A stretch of DNA of 64,000 nt from Aldehydirespirator sp965204875 (lineage in GTDB: Bacteria; Actinomycetota; Acidimicrobiia; Acidimicrobiales; Aldehydirespiratoraceae), in contig OZ242020.1 of the NCBI GenBank assembly GCA_965204875.1, forward strand, positions 1,426,001 to 1,490,000. Reading direction: 5' to 3'. The notes under the pieces are model-generated. The model did not search any database, was not told the DNA's origin, and saw only the letters and a program-made list of their open reading frames with translations. Shown here in pieces: positions 51,939-59,728 of this stretch; positions within the stretch are counted from its first letter, which is position 1; the number at the start of each line of letters is the position of its first letter. Made by a program: the position numbers and the translations under genes.

Positions 51939-52265
51939 ATGGCTGAAACTACCATCACCTTGGACGGTGTCACGTTCGATGAGGAGATCGCAGGGGCGAC
52001 ACTGCCCATCCTCGTCGACTTCTGGGCGGAATGGTGCGGGCCCTGCAAGATGATCGCACCCATTCTCGAGGAGATCGCCGCTGAACAGGCGGGCAGATTG
52101 AAGATCGCCAAACTCAACGTGGACGAGGCACCGGATGTCGCCCGTCGCTTCGGCGTCATGAGCATCCCGACCATGATCCTCTTCGCTGACGGCCAGCCCG
52201 CCAAACGCGTCGTCGGCGCCAAGCCGAAGGCGGCGCTCTTGAACGACCTCGCGGAGTACCTCTAG
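51939..52265 (+). CDS. trxA: thioredoxin
   Basis: A 108-residue thioredoxin with FWAEWCGPCKMIAPILEEIA (active-site WCGPC), KLNVDEAPDVARRFGVMSIP and the cis-Pro loop SIPTMILFADGQP. ATG 51939 is preferred over ATG 51933 because AAAGGA is then 8 nt upstream. General disulfide reductase, partner of trxB. Confidence 0.95.
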   Translation: MAETTITLDGVTFDEEIAGATLPILVDFWAEWCGPCKMIAPILEEIAAEQAGRLKIAKLNVDEAPDVARRFGVMSIPTMILFADGQPAKRVVGAKPKAALLNDLAEYL

Positions 52266-52293
52266 ACCTTCTCACGGCAGCAGCGGACCTGGC

Positions 52294-53352
52294 GTGACGG
52301 CCGGGCATTCGCCGGACGACCCTTCTGCCAGGCCCGACGGCCCGGGCCGTAACCGGTCCGACGGGGCGGTGAGCCTGTCACTTCGTCGGGGTGACCGCGG
52401 TGAGGCTGTGCTCGACCTTCAGCATCGCCTGGCGATCGTCGGCTACAGCACCGAAGGGGAGCAACGCGAGTTCGGCCCCTCGACCGAGGACGCTCTTCGC
52501 AGCTTCCAGCGGGCGCGGGGCCTCGTGGTGGACGGCATCTGCGGGCCGCATTCGTGGAACTCCCTGGTAGAGGCCGACAAGCGCCTGGGCGATCGGCTGC
52601 TCTATCTCCGCTCGCCGATGATGCGAGGTGACGACGTCGAGGAGCTCCAGCGCCGCCTCGGTCGGCTCGGTTTCGACGCTAGATGGGTGGACGGCATCTT
52701 CGGCCCCAGTACGCAGGCGGCGACGCAAGAGTTCCAGGAGAACGTCGGACTTCCGGTCGATGGCGTCGTGGGGCATTCCACTCTTGAAGCACTGCACAGG
52801 CTCGCAGGGCGACGAGCCGGTGACATCACCGTCTCGCAGGTTCGTGAGCAGGAGCGCCTGCGCCATCAGCCCTCCGGCGTCGGGGGCAAGCGGGTGATCG
52901 TGGGCGACACAGGTGAACTGCCCGTGATCGCTCAGGCCATCGCCAGGCAGCTCTGGCGCGCCGGTGCCGAGGTTCTGGTCTTCAGCACTCCTGACCTGAG
53001 GCATCAAGCTCGGACGGCCAACCAGTGGGACGGTGAGGTCTACCTCGGTGTGACGTCGGCAGCAGACAACTTCGGTGTCTCCTACTTCGCCATGCCCGGT
53101 TTCGTGTCAACCGGTGGACAGACCCTGGCGCGGTACTGCACGAACTCACTGGAATCGCTGCTGCCTGAGACAGCGCCGGCCTCACCGATGAGGCTGCCCA
53201 TCCTTCGCGAGACCCGGATGCCAGCAGTCTGGTGCCGGATCGGGCCCGGCTCGGTCATCGTGCCCCGCGCCCCCCGGATCACCCGAGCATTGGCCGAGGC
53301 CCTGATCCAATGGTGCCAGGAACCTCACGGCCCAGCCGCGACTTCGATCTGA
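52294..53352 (+). CDS. CwlM-like protein: two peptidoglycan-binding domains plus degenerate amidase domain
   Basis: A 352-residue protein in the position of mycobacterial cwlM (after trxA, before parB). Two PG_binding_1 repeats are clear: LRRGDRGEAVLDLQHRLAIV ... FGPSTEDALRSFQRARGLVV, and MRGDDVEELQRRLGRLGF ... FGPSTQAATQEFQENVGLPV. The C-terminal part resembles an amidase_3 fold (RVIVGDTGELPVIAQAIARQ, CRIGPGSVIVPRAPRITRAL) but the usual zinc ligands (H near strand 1, E, H) are not visible. In mycobacteria CwlM regulates peptidoglycan precursor synthesis through MurA; a regulatory pseudo-amidase is the likely role here. GTG start. Confidence 0.78.
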   Translation: MTAGHSPDDPSARPDGPGRNRSDGAVSLSLRRGDRGEAVLDLQHRLAIVGYSTEGEQREFGPSTEDALRSFQRARGLVVDGICGPHSWNSLVEADKRLGDRLLYLRSPMMRGDDVEELQRRLGRLGFDARWVDGIFGPSTQAATQEFQENVGLPVDGVVGHSTLEALHRLAGRRAGDITVSQVREQERLRHQPSGVGGKRVIVGDTGELPVIAQAIARQLWRAGAEVLVFSTPDLRHQARTANQWDGEVYLGVTSAADNFGVSYFAMPGFVSTGGQTLARYCTNSLESLLPETAPASPMRLPILRETRMPAVWCRIGPGSVIVPRAPRITRALAEALIQWCQEPHGPAATSI

Positions 53353-53390
53353 CGGTTACAAGCCGCTGTCCAACGGCGTCACTCACCCGC

Positions 53391-53433
53391 TCGAAATCAC
53401 CTGCTCGACGATCACCTGCTCGACGATGGTCGG
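53391..53433. repeat. 15-bp tandem duplication between the cwlM-like gene and parB
   Basis: ATCACCTGCTCGACG occurs twice back to back (about 53396-53425) in the short gap between the convergent genes. Confidence 0.6.
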
Positions 53434-53475
53434 CAAAGCCCGAGATGCACCCGGTCAGGTTCTCAGATGATTTTA

Positions 53476-54366
53476 TTATCCCATGTTGGATTGCATGATC
53501 ATATGATATATCCGTTCCAGGTCGGTCAGGCCGCCGAAGCGGATGGTGATCCTTCCCTGCTCCTTGTTCATCTGAACAGACACGCTGGTATCCAGACGCG
53601 TCGAAAGCAGTTCCTCCAACTCCAGGATCCCTGCCTTGACCTCTTCGTTCGAGGAGTTCCGGGGACCCTTGTCCTGATTATTGCCGGGCGTTGAAGGTTC
53701 CGCAGCCATCGCCGCCGCCCGCCGTTCGGTGTCGCGTACCGTTAGGTCATCCTTGACGATCTCTTCGGCTAGGGCGCGCTGGCTGGTTTCGTCCTCCAGC
53801 GAGAGCAGCGCGCGCCCATGTCCTGCCGAGAGCCGGCCCTCAACCAGCAGCCTCTGTACAGCTGGGGTTAGATTCAGCAGGCGGATCGTGTTCGCGACAG
53901 CCGAGCGAGATCGGCCCACCCGAGCGCCGACCTCCTCTTGCGTGAGGTCGAAATCGTCCATCAGCTGACGGAACGCGGCGGCCTCTTCGAGTGCGTTGAG
54001 ATCCTGCCTGTGAACGTTCTCGACAACGGCAGCCTCGAGTGCTCCCTTGTCATCGGTGGCGCGCACGAGGGCTGGGACGCTGCGCAGACCCGCGCGCTGC
54101 GCAGCTCGCCACCTGCGCTCTCCGGCGACGATCTCATATCCTCCTTCGATCTCTCTAACGATGATGGGCTGAATCACACCCACTTCCGAGATCGAAGCCG
54201 CGAGCGCAACCAGGCTCTCCTCATCGAAGTGGTGCCGTGGCTGGTGCCGGTTGGGAACGATGAATGCGATATCGAGCTCCTTGAGGGGCGGCCCCGATTC
54301 AGTCTGTGGAATGTCAGCGGGAATGAGCGCTTCCAGCCCTCGGCCCAGTCCGCTGCGTCTAACCAT
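53476..54366 (-). CDS. parB: chromosome partitioning protein ParB
   Basis: A 296-residue parS-binding CTPase. GLGRGLEALIP opens the protein; the CTP-binding region has HQPRHHFDEESLVALAASIS, GVIQPIIVRE and AGERRWRAAQRAGL; the HTH is LTQEEVGARVGRSRSAVANT; the C-terminal dimer domain is ELEELLSTRLDTSVSV. It should load on the two parS sites 1.1 kb upstream. The start overlaps the parA stop by 8 nt. Confidence 0.95.
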   Translation of the reverse strand: MVRRSGLGRGLEALIPADIPQTESGPPLKELDIAFIVPNRHQPRHHFDEESLVALAASISEVGVIQPIIVREIEGGYEIVAGERRWRAAQRAGLRSVPALVRATDDKGALEAAVVENVHRQDLNALEEAAAFRQLMDDFDLTQEEVGARVGRSRSAVANTIRLLNLTPAVQRLLVEGRLSAGHGRALLSLEDETSQRALAEEIVKDDLTVRDTERRAAAMAAEPSTPGNNQDKGPRNSSNEEVKAGILELEELLSTRLDTSVSVQMNKEQGRITIRFGGLTDLERIYHMIMQSNMG

Positions 54367-55150
54367 CGCTCAAGACCTCCTTCGCTAGTGCACGAAATGC
54401 CTTCGCTCCATTTGAATTGGGATCATAGACCGTGATCGGCTGACCGAACGACGGGGCCTCGCTCAGGCGCACCGTGCGAGGGATCTCCTGCCGACATACC
54501 TTGTCGCCATAGTGCTCCCGCACCTCGCGAGCCACATCTCTCGACAGGTTGGTCCGCGCGTCGAACATGGTCAGAATGACCTTCGTCAGCTCTAGATCGC
54601 GGTTCAAGCTCTTTTGAACCATGCTGATGTTGCGTACCAGCTGCGCCAGCCCCTCGAGCGCATAGTATTCGGTTTGGATCGGCACAATTACTTCGTCGGC
54701 AGCAGCAAGGCCGTTGATGGTCAGGAGTCCAAGGGACGGCGGGCAATCGATCACGATCAGGTCGTACCTGTCGAGAACGCTGTCCATGGCATCGCTCAGC
54801 TTGCGTTCTCTGCTGAAGGCCGCCACCAACTCGATCTCAACTCCTGCCAGGTCAAGGCTGGAGGGCGCGATCTGCAGTCCCTTGATCATCGTCGGTTCGA
54901 TAATCTCATCCATCTCGACATCCTGGAGCAGCACGGCGTACATGGAAGTTTCCAGCTGGCGGGGATCCAGGCCGACCCCTGTCGTCGCGTTGGCCTGCGG
55001 ATCAAGATCGATGATCAAGCACCTGAGGCCTTCCTCGGCAAAGCAGGCTGACAGGTTCACTGCCGTGGTCGTCTTGCCAACTCCACCTTTTTGGTTGGCA
55101 ACCGCTATGACCCGCGCGCGACTATCGGTCAATTGCGTCGAGTTCTCCAA
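54359..55150 (-). CDS. parA: chromosome partitioning ATPase ParA (Soj)
   Basis: A 263-residue deviant Walker ATPase: VIAVANQKGGVGKTTTAVNL, LIIDLDPQANATTGVG, VIDCPPSLGLLTINGL. It moves ParB-parS complexes and binds DNA non-specifically. TTG 55150 is the start, with GAAGGGAG 8 nt upstream. Confidence 0.94.
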   Translation of the reverse strand: MENSTQLTDSRARVIAVANQKGGVGKTTTAVNLSACFAEEGLRCLIIDLDPQANATTGVGLDPRQLETSMYAVLLQDVEMDEIIEPTMIKGLQIAPSSLDLAGVEIELVAAFSRERKLSDAMDSVLDRYDLIVIDCPPSLGLLTINGLAAADEVIVPIQTEYYALEGLAQLVRNISMVQKSLNRDLELTKVILTMFDARTNLSRDVAREVREHYGDKVCRQEIPRTVRLSEAPSFGQPITVYDPNSNGAKAFRALAKEVLSDG

Positions 55151-55434
55151 GTCAGGGACTCCCTTCGCCTAGGACGCCGCCCCACGGTCTCACACCACAG
55201 TTCCGAAAGTCAAGCATACCGAAGATCGAACGGGGTGGACATCCATTCACTCGCCGAATCGTTCAGCAACGGCGGACGAATCGCCCTGGGCGGCTCTTGA
55301 ACACGGGCGGATCTAGGAGGCAAGCACCTAAGCGCAGAACCAGCCCTTCACCGCAGACACCATGGATCATCGCGCCGCCACCCGAGCGAAGCAAGCGCCC
55401 CGGTGCGGAAGCAGCCCATCGCCCCGGTTCCGGG

Positions 55435-55450
55435 TGTTCCACGTGGAACA
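55435..55450. promoter_or_regulatory. parS site 1
   Basis: TGTTCCACGTGGAACA is a perfect 16-bp palindrome, differing from the common TGTTTCACGTGAAACA only by a symmetric T-to-C/A-to-G pair. It lies just upstream of parA, where ParB loads. Confidence 0.9.
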
Positions 55451-55505
55451 TCCGGAACCGGCTTCGACTCGGCCGCCGTCAGGCGGGTTCGACACGATCG
55501 CGGAG

Positions 55506-55521
55506 TGTTCCACATGGAACA
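55506..55521. promoter_or_regulatory. parS site 2
   Basis: TGTTCCACATGGAACA, the same site with one central change (G to A). It is 71 bp from the first, centre to centre. Confidence 0.85.
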
Positions 55522-55631
55522 CCTGACCTAGGGTTCGCCACTAGCCGCCACTCCTAGACCGCCGTCGTGGCACGGAGGTCGCTGCGGTGGATCTGACGAG
55601 GCACCCGAACGCCCACCTGGAACGGGCGACG

Positions 55632-56282
55632 CTAGATCAGGGGCCTGCGATGCCGTGCTGCCGCTCGACGGGGCAGACCAGCAGGCCCGCGCGCCACCCT
55701 CTCGACTGCGATGTAGTTCCCGTGCGGCGTGGACCAGCAAGCGTTCACCGTGCATCCGGTGGCCGGAGCAAGGTCTGCCCTCGTCCATTCAGATCTCGTC
55801 GCTTTCGACACCGACGCCACCAACGTTCCTCCTACTCGCAGCAGCGGCAGTCCGCACTCGGCAAGCTCGCTCGCCGGGCCGAACAGCCGAGCCACCACGC
55901 CGTCCTGGGCTTCTCGGGCATCGGGATGGTGCGCCAGATCCTCGATCCTCGAGTGCAGAACTTGAACACGGTCTTGCAGGCCGGCGGCGTGTGCGGCGCA
56001 CATGGCCAACTCACAACGCCGCTCGCTCGCGTCCACAAGTTGCCAGCGTGACGTCGGCAAGCTCAGCGCTAGCAGAATCCCTAGTGCGCCCGCTCCACTG
56101 CCGCAATCAACGAAGCATCCCCCGCTCCCGGCGCGCCAAGACCCAAGGATGAAGCCGTCGGCATGGTGGCGAAGCGTTTCGACCGGAACGGATCCCAGAA
56201 CACCCGCTTCACGTGCGGGCTTCCAGGCTGCTTCCAGGCGAACGATCAGATCCTCGTCAAACCCCGCCGGAAGATCAGCCAA
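55632..56282 (-). CDS. rsmG: 16S rRNA (guanine-N7) methyltransferase RsmG
   Basis: SAM-dependent methyltransferase (GidB), 216 aa, that modifies G527 of 16S rRNA. The SAM motif is CFVDCGSGAGALGILLALSL, with WQLVDASERRCELAM and the DGVVARLFGPASELAECGLP motif. The first motif is DCGSGAG rather than DVGSGAG. It begins at TTG 56282, overlapping the jag stop by 8 nt. Confidence 0.9.
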   Translation of the reverse strand: MADLPAGFDEDLIVRLEAAWKPAREAGVLGSVPVETLRHHADGFILGSWRAGSGGCFVDCGSGAGALGILLALSLPTSRWQLVDASERRCELAMCAAHAAGLQDRVQVLHSRIEDLAHHPDAREAQDGVVARLFGPASELAECGLPLLRVGGTLVASVSKATRSEWTRADLAPATGCTVNACWSTPHGNYIAVERVARGPAGLPRRAAARHRRPLI

Positions 56283-57240
56283 GTTCAGACCGGCAGGCGA
56301 TCAAGATATAGCGATTCGGCTCCTCGCCCTCACTTCGACTCTCCACTCCGTCGATTTCAGAGATCGCGTCGTGAACGACCTTGCGATCCAGTCGATTCAT
56401 GGACTCTAGAGCCACCTCTTCACCGGATTCGAGTACCTCCTCAGCGACTCCTCTGGCGAAGGCACTCAGCGACGCAATGCGACGCGAACGAACGCCCGCC
56501 ATGTCTATCCGGATCTTTCCCTCACGAATGGATCCTCCAGAGCGTTGAAGAACGGTGCGAACCAGCTCGTCAACGGCCTGTGCTGTCGCTTCCCGGCGGC
56601 CGATCAGCAGGCCGATGCCATCACCGTTGGCCTCTATTCCGAGGGTGTCGTGCTCAAGGTCGTGTCTCCGGAAGGTGAGAGAAAGCCCAAGCCTCTCGGC
56701 TATCCCTTGAACAAATGCCTCAGCGATGTCCGCTTGCTCGAGCAGCGAGGGGCCGCCGTGCGAGGTTTCCATTTGAGATACGCCTTTCTCTCCTGTCTCG
56801 GCTGACGAAGCACCGGCCCCTGCCTGCGAACGCCCTGTGCCGCTCGCCGATTGTGCTGGTGCCTTCTGCGCGAGAGCCTTTCGCCTCTTGGCGGGTGCAT
56901 CCGGCTGCGAAGCCCGCCTGCTCGGACCGCGCTCGCTGCGGGTTGATGTTGTGCCAGACGATCCTGACTGCTCAGAAGTACCCCGAGGCTGCCGTGCCGT
57001 GGCCCGAGAACCCCCGGCCCGAGAACCGCCCTGGCCTCGGCTGCGGCCGTGCTTCGGCCTTATGCGGGTCGGGGCGACTCGGGCCCTCACTCTAGCCTTC
57101 GCCTTCACACGGCCGAACAGGCCGACCTTGCCTTCCGACAAGACCTCGAACTCAGCGTCAGCCTCATCGACTCCAAGATGTGCCAGAGCTTGCTCCTTCG
57201 CGTCGTCCACCGATGCCGCGACGATTTCTAACCACTCCAT
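56275..57240 (-). CDS. jag: Jag/KhpB RNA-binding protein
   Basis: A 321-residue protein with Jag-N (FEVLSEGKVGLFGRVKAKAR), a long Arg/Ser/Gly-rich linker of about 110 residues, a KH domain (GIGLLIGRREATAQAVDELV) and an R3H domain (RSRRIASLSAFARGVAEEVL). It binds RNA together with KhpA in cell-size and division control. The linker is much longer than in Firmicutes. Confidence 0.9.
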   Translation of the reverse strand: MEWLEIVAASVDDAKEQALAHLGVDEADAEFEVLSEGKVGLFGRVKAKARVRARVAPTRIRPKHGRSRGQGGSRAGGSRATARQPRGTSEQSGSSGTTSTRSERGPSRRASQPDAPAKRRKALAQKAPAQSASGTGRSQAGAGASSAETGEKGVSQMETSHGGPSLLEQADIAEAFVQGIAERLGLSLTFRRHDLEHDTLGIEANGDGIGLLIGRREATAQAVDELVRTVLQRSGGSIREGKIRIDMAGVRSRRIASLSAFARGVAEEVLESGEEVALESMNRLDRKVVHDAISEIDGVESRSEGEEPNRYILIACRSELG

Positions 57241-57286
57241 CCTTGATTGACCATCCTTTCCCGATTACCTCCAAAGACAAGCAGGT

Positions 57287-58483
57287 TCAACGTCTCTTCC
57301 GCTTGCTCTTGCTACGATTCTGGGGGCTGCGATTGGGTCGGGATCCTGGCGGTGTTGTGCGACCGCTGTCACTGCGCGCCCGAGAGGAACCGGACCGACC
57401 GCGCGAGGGTGCCTTGCCTGTCCTGCCGGTTCCAGCGGTGCTGCCGCCACGGTTGGAGTCCTGCCTTCTGACCGGAGCCCGGCCCCGTGACTGTGTGGCG
57501 TCCCGTTTCGGGGTGGCAGTTCCCTTACCCTCTGTCGTGGGCTTGACCGACTTGGACTTCGCCGGGACGACCTTCGACTGCGACGGCTTCTGACCGTTCT
57601 CTGCTATGGCCGCGGCTCGCTGTCTTGCGGCACGCGCGCCGAGTGAGTCCTCGCCCGAGTAATATGATCTCGTGATATATGCCTGCTGAGCAATACGATA
57701 GAGTGCCGAAATGATGAAATACACGACAACAGCCGCCGGAATATTATAAGATATCACGGGCAGGAAGTATGGGAAGAGTCGCATTATCATCTGCGTCTGC
57801 TTGTTCACGGGAGCATTCTTCTGGCGCCGCTGCAACTGATGGTACTGATAGAGGCCGGTCACGAGGACAAGAAGCAACATGACAAGATAGGGAAAGGCTT
57901 CGACAATGCCGTTTGACATCGCTGCAGAAGCGGTCCGTGATAGGTCGACACCCCACGAGACCATCTCGCTATTGCTACTTAGACTCTCATAGAGATCTGT
58001 GTCTCTCGACAGGAAATCCGGGTCAAAGGTCAGCCGGCTCCGAGCAATCGGCGTGGCCGCATACAACGGAAGTTCCTGGCCCGCGTTATCGGAATACTGC
58101 AACGACGTGTAACCGACTTGGGTGCCGATCTCAGTAGTGCGGCGAGTAAGGCCTCGCACAACCTGGTATAGAACCAAGAAGACCGGTGCCTGAAAGAACA
58201 TCGGCAGGCAACCCCCGAGCGGGTTGATGCGATGCTCCCTGTACAGAGCCATAGTGGCCTCATTGATCGCCTGGCGATCCCCGCGATGTTCATTCTGGAT
58301 CCGCTTGATATCGGCGGAGATCTCAGACATCTGCAGCATCGAGCGGATTCCCTTGAGGGTCAAGGGGGTGGCCACGATCATGGCTGAAAGGGTGAGCATG
58401 GAGATCGCGACGCCATAGGAGGGCCAGACCGAGTAGAACCAGGCCAGAAGTGTGGCTATCAGATCGAACAGGGGATCAAACAC
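57287..58483 (-). CDS. yidC: membrane protein insertase YidC
   Basis: Actinobacterial-type YidC (398 aa, five helices). LFDLIATLLAWFYSVWPSYG is the first segment, then NPLGGCLPMFFQAPVFLVLY and a VVYFIISALYRIAQQAYI end, with a strongly basic tail rich in Arg/Ser/Gly. GTG 58483 is chosen: GAGGAGG lies 6 nt upstream and the first helix starts there. It overlaps yidD by 8 nt. It inserts membrane proteins with or without SecYEG. Confidence 0.92.
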   Translation of the reverse strand: MFDPLFDLIATLLAWFYSVWPSYGVAISMLTLSAMIVATPLTLKGIRSMLQMSEISADIKRIQNEHRGDRQAINEATMALYREHRINPLGGCLPMFFQAPVFLVLYQVVRGLTRRTTEIGTQVGYTSLQYSDNAGQELPLYAATPIARSRLTFDPDFLSRDTDLYESLSSNSEMVSWGVDLSRTASAAMSNGIVEAFPYLVMLLLVLVTGLYQYHQLQRRQKNAPVNKQTQMIMRLFPYFLPVISYNIPAAVVVYFIISALYRIAQQAYITRSYYSGEDSLGARAARQRAAAIAENGQKPSQSKVVPAKSKSVKPTTEGKGTATPKRDATQSRGRAPVRRQDSNRGGSTAGTGRTGKAPSRGRSGSSRARSDSGRTTPPGSRPNRSPQNRSKSKRKRR

Positions 58484-58745
58484 CGGCGGCCTCCTCTGAC
58501 GACTCGGCCCGAGGCGACAGGGGCACCGGATCCCAGCCCGAACGACCCCACGGGTGGCAGCGGCCCACACGACGGACTGCCAGCCAGACACCGCGTACGG
58601 TGCCATGATTTTCCAGTGCTTCTAAGGCATAGTTAGAGCATGACGGCACATATCGGCACACCGGTGGGCGGGTCGCCGACATCAGCTGGTACGCGCGCGC
58701 GCATGACCAGACCAAGCGCGTCCAGGGCCTCATCGCTGGCCTCAT
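58476..58745 (-). CDS. yidD: membrane protein insertion efficiency factor YidD
   Basis: An 89-residue YidD: YQLMSATRPPVCRYVPSCSN, YALEALENHGTVRG, RVGRCHPWGRSGWDPVP. All family Cys residues are present. ATG 58745 overlaps the rnpA stop (ATGA). The first codons contain a small duplication (MRPAMRP). Confidence 0.93.
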   Translation of the reverse strand: MRPAMRPWTRLVWSCARAYQLMSATRPPVCRYVPSCSNYALEALENHGTVRGVWLAVRRVGRCHPWGRSGWDPVPLSPRAESSEEAAGV

Positions 58746-59023
58746 CGCTGCTCGAGACCAGCCATAAGTTCATACAACGAAGCTCGCAGCTCGGCTGCCG
58801 ACATCTCTTCGAGTGAGCTGACGGTTCCTATACGATATTCGCCGTTCTCAAGCTTCACCGAGCCGTCCCGGACCATCTCTCGCAACGCTTCACGCAACCG
58901 GCGGCGCGCACGGTTCCGAACAACGGCGCTCCCAACGGATCTCGGCAACGACCACAGCAGCCGGGGGGAACCGTCGCCGGCGCGAAACGACGCCCTCAGC
59001 GGCCCGTGGCGCGTTCTGCCCAT
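58742..59023 (-). CDS. rnpA: ribonuclease P protein component, N-terminally short
   Basis: RnpA, RNase P protein subunit for tRNA 5' processing. The core RNR motif AVVRNRARRRLREALREM is intact, as are RHGPLRASF and the C-terminal helix. At 93 residues it lacks about 20 N-terminal residues (the usual RR..F..V stretch). In frame upstream, GTG overlapping the rpmH stop reads VTALTARRHRHS, then TGA, then RVLAMGRTRHGPL, so an in-frame stop may have cut the native start. ATG 59023 is the only start after it. Confidence 0.82.
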   Translation of the reverse strand: MGRTRHGPLRASFRAGDGSPRLLWSLPRSVGSAVVRNRARRRLREALREMVRDGSVKLENGEYRIGTVSSLEEMSAAELRASLYELMAGLEQR

Positions 59024-59070
59024 CGCGAGAACCCTTCATGAGTGTCTGTGGCGTCGCGCCGTCAAGGCGG

Positions 59071-59205
59071 TCACGCCGCCAGCCGGTTCCGTCCCCTGCG
59101 GCGGCGCGACCGCAGCACGGCACGACCCGCGCGGGTGCTCATGCGGACCCTAAAGCCATGCTTTCGATGTCTTTTTCTTGTATTCGGCTGAAAGGTGCGC
59201 TTCAT
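59071..59205 (-). CDS. rpmH: 50S ribosomal protein L34
   Basis: The 44-residue L34: MKRTFQPNTRKRHRKHGFRV, MSTRAGRAVLRSRRRRGRNR. GGGAGGA precedes ATG 59205. Standard position between dnaA and rnpA. Confidence 0.96.
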   Translation of the reverse strand: MKRTFQPNTRKRHRKHGFRVRMSTRAGRAVLRSRRRRGRNRLAA

Positions 59206-59728
59206 CGATCCTCCCTCGGCGACTGTGTCGGGGCACGCGGTGGCCTGCCTCCACGCAAACGGATGCTGTGGATTGAGCGACAACCGCGGCGACTACCGTA
59301 GGGCTGAGCCACCCTGCGGACAACCACCAGTGCTAGGCGGTGCCGGCGAACCGTTCTCCTGCCGCCGTGATGCATGCGCAGCGATCATCCACGGCCGTCT
59401 ACAGCGCGTGCGGGCGCTCGCCGCGGGCCGCCCGAACGCGAGCGAACGACGCCGTGCACGATCCCGTCCGCCCCCTGCTGAGACTCGCAATGTCTGTAAT
59501 CTTACTTTCAATACTGTGATTCATCGGTGCCGCGCCACGCCTGAGCTAGCCATTCGACGGACGCCGCTCAATCGGCTTGCAAACAAGCAGCGAGGCTGTA
59601 CCTTCCACCCGCCCATCGGCAGGCCCGACCGTACTCCTGAGCCAAGTCCCGAAACCTGCTTGCTCTCGAGCCACGGTCCAAACCGTCCACAACTGTGAAC
59701 AACCTGGGGATAAGTTGAGAAACGACTC
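59206..59728. other. rpmH-dnaA intergenic region: promoters, DnaA boxes, part of the origin
   Basis: A 523-bp region. Close matches to the DnaA box (TTATCCACA) are TTGTTCACA (inverse of 59694-59702), TTATCCCCA (inverse of 59705-59713), CCGTCCACA (59683-59691) and CAATCCACA (inverse of 59267-59275). An AT-rich tract lies at about 59488-59523. The cluster just before dnaA fits autoregulation by DnaA. Confidence 0.6.

Larger units (their letters stand above)
55151..55631. other. intergenic region parA / rsmG with parS sites
   Basis: About 480 bp holding the parA leader and two parS-like palindromes. No gene with protein-like composition is seen. Confidence 0.6.

Noticed and set aside
58890..59123. 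TGA recoding as an explanation for the short RnpA
   Set aside because: Many intact genes in the window end with TGA at natural family ends, so TGA is a normal stop here.
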